The translations under genes and the position numbers were made by a program. Below the pieces are notes generated by a model. It was not told where the DNA came from and did not search any database. It saw nothing but the letters and a program-made list of their open reading frames with translations. Positions 27,662-35,032 of a stretch of 64,000 bases of DNA are shown here, piece after piece (the stretch's first letter is position 1; each line of letters starts with the position of its first letter). The stretch comes from Phytopseudomonas seleniipraecipitans (GTDB lineage: Bacteria > Pseudomonadota > Gammaproteobacteria > Pseudomonadales > Pseudomonadaceae), in assembly GCF_900102335.1 (NCBI RefSeq), contig NZ_FNBM01000004.1, positions 179,052 to 243,051 on the forward strand. Reading direction: 5' to 3'.

Positions 27662-27687
27662 AAACGGGAGGCCGAGGCCTCCCGTTT
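27662..27687 (-). terminator. Terminator downstream of cheR
   Basis: A 12-bp stem AAACGGGAGGCC / GGCCTCCCGTTT with a two-base gap lies 16 bases after the cheR stop. A T-rich stretch follows on the minus strand. It isolates cheVR from flgB. Confidence 0.85.
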
Positions 27688-27702
27688 GTGCATTCCCCAA
27701 CA

Positions 27703-28530
27703 TTACTTAGCTTTATAAATGATCCCGGGGCTGCACTGCACCATCTGATACTTCTCAGGCAGCCCATTAAGCGCCTCTGATGCGCCAAGGAACAGATAGC
27801 CGCCCGGCTTGAGCATGGCGTGGATGCGGGTGAGGATGTCCTTCTTCACATCGGCAGAGAAGTAGATCAGCACGTTGCGGCAGAACACAATATCGAACTT
27901 GCCAAGGCTGGCGTAGCTGTCCAGCAGGTTCAACGGGCGAAACTCGACACGGCTCTTGATCGCGGGTTTCACCACCCAACGCCCCGGCCCTTTGGGATCG
28001 AAGAAGCGCTGCAGGCGTTCCGGAGCCAAACCACGGCCCATCGCCAGACTGTCGTACTCACCTGATTTGCAGTTGTTGAGCATGGTCGGCGACAGGTCTG
28101 TGGCAACGATCTGCACACCGGTCTTGAGCTGCCCCATGTTGCTGCGCTCGAACTCGTCGATACTCATCGACAGCGAATACGGTTCCTGCCCTGACGAACA
28201 GGCCGCCGACCAGATACGCAGCCGCTGGCCTGGATAGGCCTTGATGAGTTCGGGGAGTACGCGATTCTTGAGTACCTCGAATGGATAGGCGTCACGAAAC
28301 CACAGGGTTTCGTTGGTGGTCATGGCATCGACCACCTGCTCGCGCAGGCCGCTGCGCGGCTGGGTCTGCATGCGCTGAACCAAATCGCCCAACGACTTGA
28401 TGCCGTTAGTCTCCATCAGTTTGTTCAAGCGACTGGAGACCAGGTACTGCTTATTGCTACCCAGTACGATGCCACAGGCTTTTTCCAGAAAGATCCGGAA
28501 CTGTTCGAAATCCAAATTACCTGTAGACAC
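27703..28530 (-). CDS. cheR: Chemoreceptor methyltransferase CheR
   Basis: CheR methylates glutamates of chemoreceptors using S-adenosylmethionine. The protein has the N-terminal helical domain (FEQFRIFLEKACGI, YLVSSRLNKLM) and TNETLWFRDAYPFEVL. The SAM site reads RIWSAACSSGQEPYSLS, and VATDLS and FDIVFCRNVLIYF follow. I chose the GTG at 28530 (VSTGNLDFEQF), preceded by GAGG, giving 275 residues. A longer ATG start at 28602 adds 24 residues unlike the family. It follows cheV. Confidence 0.92.
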   Translation of the reverse strand: MSTGNLDFEQFRIFLEKACGIVLGSNKQYLVSSRLNKLMETNGIKSLGDLVQRMQTQPRSGLREQVVDAMTTNETLWFRDAYPFEVLKNRVLPELIKAYPGQRLRIWSAACSSGQEPYSLSMSIDEFERSNMGQLKTGVQIVATDLSPTMLNNCKSGEYDSLAMGRGLAPERLQRFFDPKGPGRWVVKPAIKSRVEFRPLNLLDSYASLGKFDIVFCRNVLIYFSADVKKDILTRIHAMLKPGGYLFLGASEALNGLPEKYQMVQCSPGIIYKAK

Positions 28531-28636
28531 TCGCGGAGCCTCGCCCATCTGAAAAGTCGATTCGGCAAATGGCCAATACCCATTTGTCGATTTTATCGCC
28601 ATCGCCGCCGAGTCTTTTCACTCGCCAGCTCAAGCG

Positions 28637-29572
28637 TTATGCCGAGTGGTCGCTCGACTTGATACGTTCGACCACACGAGAGGCTAGGTCATCCGGACGG
28701 AATTTCGCCAGAAAATCATTGGCCCCCACTTTCTTCACCATTGCCTGGTTGAACACCCCAGACAGCGAAGTATGCAGGAGAATATGCAGCTTCTGCATAC
28801 GAGGATCGGAACGGATCGCTGCGGTCAGCGTGTAGCCATCCATTTCCGGCATCTCGATATCGGATATCAGCATCAGCAGCTCCTGCTCGGGAGACCTGCC
28901 TTCATCTGCCAACGCGCGCAGGAAATCCAGTGCCTGGCGCCCGTCATTCAACGCTGTCACCTCGACGCCGATGGTCTGCAGACAACGCATCACCTGCTTA
29001 CGCGCCACCGACGAGTCGTCGACGATCAATACGTGCTGACTGACGGCCTTACTCTGAGTTTCGGCATCTACCACGCCAACGGAAATCACTTCGGAAGTCG
29101 GCGCGACTTCGGCGAGGATCTTCTCCACGTCGATGATCTCGACCAGCTTGTCATCCAACCGGGTTACCGCGGTCAGGTAGTGGTCACGCCCGGTGCCCTT
29201 GGGTGGTGGGTGGATCTCTTCCCAGTTCATGTTGACGATGCGCTCCACGGAACGCACCAGGAAGCCCTGCACCTTGGTGTTGTACTCGGTAATGATGACG
29301 AAGCTGCCCTGCAGATCACCCAACGGCCGCTTGCCAGTCGCCATGGACAGATCCAGGATCGGAATGGTGCCGCCGCGGATGTTCGCCACACCGCGAACCA
29401 CCGGGTTCGATTTCGGCATGATGGTGAGATTCGGGCACTGCAACACCTCCTTCACCTTGAAGACGTTGATCCCGTATAGCTGTGGGCCATCGAGACGAAA
29501 CAGCAGCAGTTCCAGGCGATTCTGTCCAACCAGCTGAGTACGCTGGTTGACCGAGTCCATCACACCGGCCAT
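28637..29572 (-). CDS. cheV: Chemotaxis coupling protein CheV
   Basis: CheV couples receptors to CheA and can be phosphorylated. The 311-residue protein has an N-terminal CheW domain (LELLLFRLDG...YGINVFKVKEVL, VVRGVANIRGGTIPILDL). A C-terminal receiver domain carries the acidic pair VDDSS, the phosphoacceptor in LISDIEMPEMDG and the lysine near the end. The ATG at 29572 has GGGAG upstream and begins MAGVMDSVNQRTQ, the known Pseudomonas N-terminus. It diverges from flgA and precedes cheR. Confidence 0.95.
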   Translation of the reverse strand: MAGVMDSVNQRTQLVGQNRLELLLFRLDGPQLYGINVFKVKEVLQCPNLTIMPKSNPVVRGVANIRGGTIPILDLSMATGKRPLGDLQGSFVIITEYNTKVQGFLVRSVERIVNMNWEEIHPPPKGTGRDHYLTAVTRLDDKLVEIIDVEKILAEVAPTSEVISVGVVDAETQSKAVSQHVLIVDDSSVARKQVMRCLQTIGVEVTALNDGRQALDFLRALADEGRSPEQELLMLISDIEMPEMDGYTLTAAIRSDPRMQKLHILLHTSLSGVFNQAMVKKVGANDFLAKFRPDDLASRVVERIKSSDHSA

Positions 29573-29623
29573 GTACGGGCTCCCATGTTCCAATAGTGCA
29601 TCTGATTTGATTAGCGTAGCAGG

Positions 29624-29638
29624 CGGCACGCGCCTTGC
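29624..29638 (+). promoter_or_regulatory. Possible sigma-54 promoter of flgA
   Basis: CGGCACGCGCCTTGC has -24 GG and -12 GC exactly 12 bases apart, one mismatch from consensus. A start of transcription about 12 bases further would fall at or next to the ATG at 29651. Either the promoter is fortuitous, or flgA starts downstream or is leaderless. Confidence 0.5.
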
Positions 29639-29650
29639 TTCCAACCAGGT

Positions 29651-30409
29651 ATGAATGCACAAACGACAATTAATCGACGCTCCGTGACCAAGAGCCTTCG
29701 CTGCCGGGCAGTTTTACCCGCTTTGCTGGCGCTCGGCTATAGCACGCTGACGACCGCATCAGTCACTCTGCCCGATCAGCTTATCGGCGAGACCCAGCGA
29801 TTTCTTGAGCAGGCAGTTGAAGAGTATTTACAACGCAGCAGCATCCAGGCGCGGCACGAGATCGAGGTCAGCCGACTTGATCCACGCCTGCGCCTGCCGC
29901 TATGTGATCAGCCGCTGACCGTCACCCTCGAAACACCCGCAGAACCCATCGGCAGGGTCACCACGCGCGTGCGCTGCGACGGGACGTCGCCCTGGACGGT
30001 TTTCGTGCCTGCGCAGGTGCGGCTGTTCCGCGACGTGGTCACGCTGGTGCGGCCAGTCAAGCGTGAGGGTGTGCTCAGCAGTGCCGATATCGCCCTCGCG
30101 GAACGCGACGTCGGCCTGCTTAATCAGGGCTACCTGATTGACATCGAGCAGGCGCTTGGCAAAAAGATCACCCGAGCGATGCAACCCGATCAGATCCTCG
30201 CACCCGTGCATTTGCGGCAAGCCGAGGTGATTCGCCGTGGCGATCAGGTGGTGATCAGCGCACGCACTGGCGGCATCAATGTACGCATGCCTGGCGAGGC
30301 GCTATCTGACGGCGCAGTGGGCCGGCAGATCAATGTCCGCAACCAGCGCTCGCAACGTGTGGTCCGTGCCCGTGTCATCGGCCCAGGACAGGTTGAAGTT
30401 TCTATGTAA
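29651..30409 (+). CDS. flgA: P-ring assembly chaperone FlgA
   Basis: FlgA is a periplasmic chaperone for FlgI P-ring assembly. The 252-residue frame has a positively charged start, a hydrophobic signal segment (AVLPALLALGYSTLTTASV), and the SAF domain typical of FlgA (VKREGVLSSADIALAERDV, GKKITRAMQPDQILAPVHL, GDQVVISARTGGINVRMPG). The start is uncertain. ATG 29651 has almost no leader after the predicted sigma-54 promoter, and a GTG at 29684 would still leave a full signal peptide. It heads the plus-strand flgAMN group. Confidence 0.92.
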   Translation: MNAQTTINRRSVTKSLRCRAVLPALLALGYSTLTTASVTLPDQLIGETQRFLEQAVEEYLQRSSIQARHEIEVSRLDPRLRLPLCDQPLTVTLETPAEPIGRVTTRVRCDGTSPWTVFVPAQVRLFRDVVTLVRPVKREGVLSSADIALAERDVGLLNQGYLIDIEQALGKKITRAMQPDQILAPVHLRQAEVIRRGDQVVISARTGGINVRMPGEALSDGAVGRQINVRNQRSQRVVRARVIGPGQVEVSM

Positions 30410-30508
30410 CAAGCCGCTGGAATTCTTCTGAGCCATAGATTGTCGAAGCCTCTGGCTGACTGTTCAAGCAGCGTGTTTTAGACTGTGCAAGCGACGCGAT
30501 TTTTTGCC

Positions 30509-30535
30509 TAAAGTTTTCTCAGCAGTAGCCGACAC
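30509..30535 (+). promoter_or_regulatory. Sigma-28 (FliA) promoter of flgM
   Basis: TAAAGTTT at 30509-30516 and GCCGACAC at 30528-30535 are separated by exactly 11 bases. The -35 is a perfect consensus match, and the -10 differs in two positions. It lies 40 bases before flgM and gives FliA-dependent feedback on its own inhibitor. Confidence 0.88.
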
Positions 30536-30574
30536 ACTAGGCAAGCGTCCAAACCCTGTCAGAGGTTCTGCATC

Positions 30575-30910
30575 ATGGTCATCGATTTCAACCGACTCAA
30601 CAGCTCCACGCCGGCCAGCACCACACGTGCCGGTAGCACCCAGGGCGGCAAGAACGAAGCCATCGACAACAAGGCCGGTGGTAGCGAAGCCGCAAGCCAA
30701 AAGGCAGCAGTGAGCAGCAAGAGCGGCGAATCCGTTCAGCTGAGCAGCGAAGCACAGCAATTGCAGAAGACCGTCGACAAACTTCGCGACCAACCCGTCG
30801 TCGACACCGAGCGCGTCGCCAAGCTGAAACAGGCTGTCGCTGACGGCAGCTACCAGGTCGACAACCAGCGCGTCGCCAGCAAGCTGCTTAATTTCGAATC
30901 CCAGCGCTAG
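30575..30910 (+). CDS. flgM: Anti-sigma-28 factor FlgM
   Basis: FlgM binds FliA and holds it inactive until the hook is complete, when FlgM is exported. The 111-residue protein has a disordered, Ser/Gly/Ala-rich N-terminal half. The C-terminal half holds the FliA-binding helices, with the conserved [29 protein letters not shown] and [12 protein letters not shown] pieces. AGAGG precedes the ATG. Its own sigma-28 promoter lies upstream. Confidence 0.95.
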   Translation: MVIDFNRLNSSTPASTTRAGSTQGGKNEAIDNKAGGSEAASQKAAVSSKSGESVQLSSEAQQLQKTVDKLRDQPVVDTERVAKLKQAVADGSYQVDNQRVASKLLNFESQR

Positions 30911-31014
30911 TCTGCGGGCTTGCACTGGGGTGTTGGACGCCCAGGAACCGTTTCGGGGTTTTCTAGCTTGTTGGCTGGAAGACTTTGTACCGGTTCATCC
31001 CAGAGAGCCCGTTT

Positions 31015-31482
31015 ATGAACGTTACGCCCCTGTTTGACCTGTTCAACGAAGATATCGGCCACGCCGAGCAGTTACTTGAGTTGATCGAAGCCGAATACCA
31101 CGCGCTGAGCGAGCATGACTTGCCGCGCTTGCAGCAGATCCTGGCCGATAAGCAGCCCTTGCTGGCCAGTCTCGATCAGCACGGCAAAACTCGCACCCAA
31201 GCGCTTCTCGGCCAGCAACTGACGGCTGATCGTGCCGGCCTGCAGACGCTTGCCGCCCGCGCTGATCGGGGCGACGAACTGCTGAGCGCCAGTGATCGGT
31301 TGAGCGCGTTACTGGAGAGCTGCCAGAGCGCCAATCTGCGCAACGGACGCATCATCCGCTCAAGCCAGAAGTCTACCGAGAGCATGTTAGGGATATTGCG
31401 CGGCAATGAGACGCCATCGCTCTATGACAGCAGCGGCGGTACCGCTAAAATCGGCAGCAAGCGCCCGCTTAGCCAGGCCTGA
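31015..31482 (+). CDS. flgN: Flagellar export chaperone FlgN
   Basis: FlgN is the cytoplasmic chaperone for FlgK and FlgL. The 155-residue helical protein has the FlgN pattern: an early acidic helix (LFNEDIGHAEQLLELIEAEYHAL), LQQILADKQPLLASLDQHGKTR, and a C-terminal LRNGRIIRSSQKSTESMLGIL segment, listed as pieces. The ATG at 31015 matches the family N-terminus; an ATG ten codons upstream was rejected. It follows flgM. Confidence 0.92.
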   Translation: MNVTPLFDLFNEDIGHAEQLLELIEAEYHALSEHDLPRLQQILADKQPLLASLDQHGKTRTQALLGQQLTADRAGLQTLAARADRGDELLSASDRLSALLESCQSANLRNGRIIRSSQKSTESMLGILRGNETPSLYDSSGGTAKIGSKRPLSQA

Positions 31483-31561
31483 AATAATGACAAGATGCTC
31501 AGTGCCGGCATAATGCCGTACTCACTGACGCGCAGTACCTTGCTCTGGAGATCACTGGACC

Positions 31562-32311
31562 GTGTCCAACCCCTTCGTCTCGGACGGTGGCCCGCAACCC
31601 CCGAAAGTGCTCAAGACACCCACGGAAATTGTCGCCAACCTACGTCTGCTGCAACAACACCACGACCCGCTGATCATCATGTTCAAAGAGCGCAACCAGC
31701 GCTTTCAGAGCTATGTCATTGAAGTGGATCGCGAGAAGAATCTGCTGATTCTCGACGAACTGATGCCCAGCGATGGTGAGCGCTACATGAATGGCGGCGA
31801 GGCTTTCCGGGTCGAATCCCTTCATGACGGCGTACGGATCGCCTGGGATTGCGCGGCTGGCATGCAGGAGAGCGACTACCAGGGAGAGCGCTGTTACGTT
31901 GGCGGCATTCCTGACGAGGTGCTCTATCACCAGCGCCGTAACGCGTTCCGAGCGGCACTCAGACAAGCCGATCAGGTTAAAGTCGAACTGGGTGGCACCA
32001 AGCTGCGCACGCCACTGGACGGCTTGATGCTAGATATTTCCGCATCGGGCTGCAAAGTACGCCTGACCGGTAACGCCAGTGAACAGCTTCAGCCAGGGCA
32101 GGTGTATGAAGAGTGCGTTGCACTGCTACCAGTCGGTCGCCTTGAGGCTGCGGTAGAGTTGCGCCATGTGCGTTATGACGACAAGCTCGATCTGACCTTC
32201 ATCGGTCTGCACTTCGCAACGCTCAGTGGGCTGCAACAGCGACTGATAGAACGGTTCGTCTATCAGCTGCAACGTGAAGCCCGCCGCTTCGAGAACGACA
32301 CCTTTCTATAG
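31562..32311 (+). CDS. flgZ: PilZ-domain flagellar brake protein (YcgR/FlgZ)
   Basis: The 249-residue protein has an N-terminal YcgR domain (ERNQRFQSYVIEVDREKNLLILDEL). A C-terminal PilZ domain carries the c-di-GMP motifs: the arginine motif in HQRRNAFRAAL and DISASGCKV as the DxSxxG box. Such proteins bind c-di-GMP and slow or bias the motor. It starts with GTG. The position after flgN is that of FlgZ in pseudomonads, linking FleQ-controlled motility to c-di-GMP level. Confidence 0.93.
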   Translation: MSNPFVSDGGPQPPKVLKTPTEIVANLRLLQQHHDPLIIMFKERNQRFQSYVIEVDREKNLLILDELMPSDGERYMNGGEAFRVESLHDGVRIAWDCAAGMQESDYQGERCYVGGIPDEVLYHQRRNAFRAALRQADQVKVELGGTKLRTPLDGLMLDISASGCKVRLTGNASEQLQPGQVYEECVALLPVGRLEAAVELRHVRYDDKLDLTFIGLHFATLSGLQQRLIERFVYQLQREARRFENDTFL

Positions 32312-32325
32312 CCGCGCTTGGCCGA

Positions 32326-33657
32326 TCAGGCCTGCGACGGTTGCGCAGGCTGCTCCGCAGAATCGGCCTGCCCGTGAGCATCGGCATCCTCCACCACCGG
32401 ATCCTGCATCTGCTCCTGAACCACCTGCTCATCGACACGTGGATCCAGCGCTGCCATCAAAGGTGATGCGGTCATGTTCACGGGCATGGCCACGTGCTGC
32501 AGCGGCGCGTCGTCAACCTGGTGGAGATGCGTAACGATATTCGAGCGCACACGCCAGACCAGGAACAGCCCGCAGATGCAGAAGAAGGCGTACAGCATAT
32601 TGGGGCCGAAGAAGCGCATCAGCACGCCGACCAATAACGGTCCGATACAGGCTCCCACCCCGAACGTCACCAACAGCATGGCTGTCAACGACACTCGCCG
32701 ATCAGCTTCGACGTGGTCATTGGCAAACGCCACTGCCAGGGGATAGAGACTGAATTGCAGCATGCTGACGATAAAGCCGACCGAGATCAGCAGCAGCAGC
32801 GGCGCTTCTGTCAGTACGGCGAGCGGTGCAGCCACCACCACCATGACGCCCGACATGCCCCGCATCAGCTTGACCCGATCGAAGCGATCAGACAGCCAAC
32901 CAAGCGGCGCCTGAACGATCAGGCCTGCAAGAATGCAGCAGCCCATGAACATACCGACCTGCTCGGTCGCCAGCCCCATCTCGGCGGCATAGAGCGGCGC
33001 CAGGCCGTAGAAGGAGCCAATCATCAGGCCCGCCACACCGATAGCAGTGAGCGACAGCGGGACCCGCTGAAAGAAGAAACGCATTTCCAGCGGAGCCGGA
33101 TGCAGCGCCGCAGGGTGCAAGCGCCGTGTCAGGGCCACTGGCACCAGGCACAAGGCGAATGCCAGGGCTACCAGCATCAGCAGCTCCAGACCAAGCGTCG
33201 GATGCACGACCAATACCAACTGCCCGAGCACTAAGCCAAGGTAGGACGCTGCCATGTACCCTGCGAAAACCAGCCCCCGCTGCTTGGTATCGGCCTGCTC
33301 GTTGAGCCAACTTTCAATAACCATGTACTGGCACATCATGCCCAGGCCGACCAGTACCCTCAGTACCAGCCAGGCGGGCAACCAGTTGAGCAGACCATGC
33401 CCGAGCACCGCTGCGGTAACCACCCCGGCACAGGCGACATAAGCACGGATGTGCCCGACCCGCGCAATCAGCCTATGGCCAATTTTGCCGCCCAGCACCA
33501 AGCCGAAATAATTGGCGGCCATCAGCGCGCCCGCCCACACGCCTTCACCGGACTCAGCCAGGCGCAGCGCCAGGTAGGTGCTCAGCAGACCGGAGCCCAG
33601 CAACATCAGAACGGTGGCGATATACAGCGAGCTGAAGGACTTCCAGATCGTACGCAT
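32326..33657 (-). CDS. MFS transporter, YcaD-like
   Basis: The 443-residue protein has about 12 hydrophobic segments with the major facilitator pattern, including SDRFDRVKLMRG-like loop 2-3 in the second half. The N-terminal half shows MRTIWKSFSSLYIATVLMLLGSGLLS, close to the YcaD/sugar-type subgroup. The C-terminal tail of about 50 residues is acidic, rich in Asp, Glu, Gln and Ala, and unusual for a transporter of this length. The substrate is unknown. It converges with flgZ, only 14 bases apart. Confidence 0.8.
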   Translation of the reverse strand: MRTIWKSFSSLYIATVLMLLGSGLLSTYLALRLAESGEGVWAGALMAANYFGLVLGGKIGHRLIARVGHIRAYVACAGVVTAAVLGHGLLNWLPAWLVLRVLVGLGMMCQYMVIESWLNEQADTKQRGLVFAGYMAASYLGLVLGQLVLVVHPTLGLELLMLVALAFALCLVPVALTRRLHPAALHPAPLEMRFFFQRVPLSLTAIGVAGLMIGSFYGLAPLYAAEMGLATEQVGMFMGCCILAGLIVQAPLGWLSDRFDRVKLMRGMSGVMVVVAAPLAVLTEAPLLLLISVGFIVSMLQFSLYPLAVAFANDHVEADRRVSLTAMLLVTFGVGACIGPLLVGVLMRFFGPNMLYAFFCICGLFLVWRVRSNIVTHLHQVDDAPLQHVAMPVNMTASPLMAALDPRVDEQVVQEQMQDPVVEDADAHGQADSAEQPAQPSQA

Positions 33658-33840
33658 GGGACTGCAACAACTCCTTGTAACCAGCTCCTCGATCGGAAGC
33701 TCAACCTAAATCTGAGAACATCATGCAAAGCGGCCAGATCGACCTTGAGTCAGAATAATGACCAGTGCCATATTGATGACCGGCGATACGTAACGTTCAT
33801 TATTCCGTGGCAAGAAAACCAAACCCGAATGGCCACCCAC

Positions 33841-34500
33841 TCAGGCTGAGGTGCTGCCTTCCAGCACTGCCAGACGTGCCTCAAGTTCATTGATCCGCGC
33901 CTCCAGCGCTTCCAGGCGCTCTGCAGAAGATGCAGTGCTGGTGCGCTCCCCCTGCCCCGCGCGCTCGTCCAGTTGCAGTTGCAGTTCAGCCGGGTCGCCC
34001 AAAAGATGTGCATAGCGGTCCTCGCGCTGACCAGGCTGGCGCCCTACCAACTTCACCAACCCGCGGCCGATCAAACGCTCCAGGTGGTGGTGTACCTGCT
34101 CGGCATCGTCGAACTCATGCAGACGGTTGCTGCGCGTGAGCAGCTCACTGACCGTCTGCGGCCCGCGCAGCAACAGCAAGCCAATCAGCGCCACCTGCGG
34201 CGCAACCAACTCCAACGCCTTATCGGCTCGCTGCTCCCAGCGATCAGCACGGCTGCCCATCACCAGCCGCGCCATGCCTCGCTCTTCCAGGCTTCGCAGC
34301 CCCTGGCCGACGGCACCCTGAGTAAGCGCCATCAACGGGTCGCGACTGGTCTTCTGGTTGCATGCCAGCACCAGGGCATTCAGCGTCAGGGGGTAGGCTT
34401 CTGGAGTCGTCGCCTGTTTTTCAATCAGACTACCTAGAATGCGCGCCTCGATGGCGGTCAACGGCTCTGCGCCAGATACATCGTTAGGCTGATCGGACAT
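33841..34500 (-). CDS. yceH: YceH family protein (DUF480)
   Basis: The 219-residue cytoplasmic protein matches the YceH family of tandem winged-helix folds. It shows [34 protein letters not shown] N-terminal features, NQKTSRDP, and [22 protein letters not shown] in the second winged helix. The C-terminal 30 residues are a leucine-zipper-like coiled coil ([19 protein letters not shown]). The function of the family is not established. The ATG at 34500 was chosen over one 20 codons upstream. Confidence 0.88.
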   Translation of the reverse strand: MSDQPNDVSGAEPLTAIEARILGSLIEKQATTPEAYPLTLNALVLACNQKTSRDPLMALTQGAVGQGLRSLEERGMARLVMGSRADRWEQRADKALELVAPQVALIGLLLLRGPQTVSELLTRSNRLHEFDDAEQVHHHLERLIGRGLVKLVGRQPGQREDRYAHLLGDPAELQLQLDERAGQGERTSTASSAERLEALEARINELEARLAVLEGSTSA

Positions 34501-34655
34501 GTCGCTTACCTGGCTGGAGGGAGAAGCCCTAGCGTAGCTTGCTGACTCGCAAGATGACATGCGCGATGCAGATATTTCATAGCGCGCAAATCAATGATTT
34601 TCCTGAACAAAGCAGTGCTCAGAAAATATCGCGATAGAAATGAGAAGGATTTGTA

Positions 34656-34686
34656 TTGACTATGATTCGAGAATGATTATTATCTA
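34656..34686 (+). promoter_or_regulatory. Promoter with overlapping Fur-box-like site
   Basis: TTGACT (34656-34661) and TATTAT (34678-34683), 16 bases apart, form a strong sigma-70 promoter. The sequence GAGAATGATTATTATC over the -10 resembles a Fur box (repeats of GATAAT). A repressed-when-iron-rich promoter is inferred. Confidence 0.75.
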
Positions 34687-34689
34687 AGC

Positions 34690-34803
34690 CGTCAGCTGCC
34701 AAGCTGGCTTGATAATCTGAATGCATCCAGACGGAAGCTCCAGTTATCTCCTCATCAGGCTAATCACGGTTATTGACCCGGCTATTTTGCCGGGTCTTTT
34801 TTT
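34690..34803 (+). ncRNA. prrF: Fur-regulated small RNA, PrrF-like
   Basis: A strong promoter with a Fur-like operator is followed by about 114 bases without any gene. The stretch ends at a perfect terminator: stem GACCCGGC / GCCGGGTC at 34775-34796, then seven T. The size, iron-type promoter and internal CTCCTCATCAGGCTAATCACGG segment fit the PrrF class, which represses iron-using proteins when iron is scarce. The identity is inferred from architecture and remembered sequence, not from a search. Other pseudomonads carry PrrF as one or two separate copies. Confidence 0.72.
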
Positions 34804-34870
34804 GCTTTTTTTCAGGCTAATGAAAACCGTCGGCTGAATTGGATGAGTGCTTTCGTCCCGCGCTGGATCA

Positions 34871-34945
34871 TGGCGTCCCCTGCTGGAATCGAACCAGCAT
34901 CTAGCCCTTAGGAGGGGCTTATTCTATCCGTTGAACTAAGGAGAC
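34871..34945 (-). tRNA. tRNA-Arg(CCT)
   Basis: On the minus strand the acceptor GTCTCCT pairs with AGGGGAC. The anticodon stem AGCCC/GGGCT encloses loop CTCCTAA with anticodon CCT. The T-loop is TTCGATT and CCA is encoded. Confidence 0.95.
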
Positions 34946-35032
34946 CTGCTCGATCCGGCGTGCGTTTCTGCAGCCGGCCGGCATGTTAACCATCAAACCG
35001 CAATTTGTCATGCCATCAGCAGCTTACGCTCG

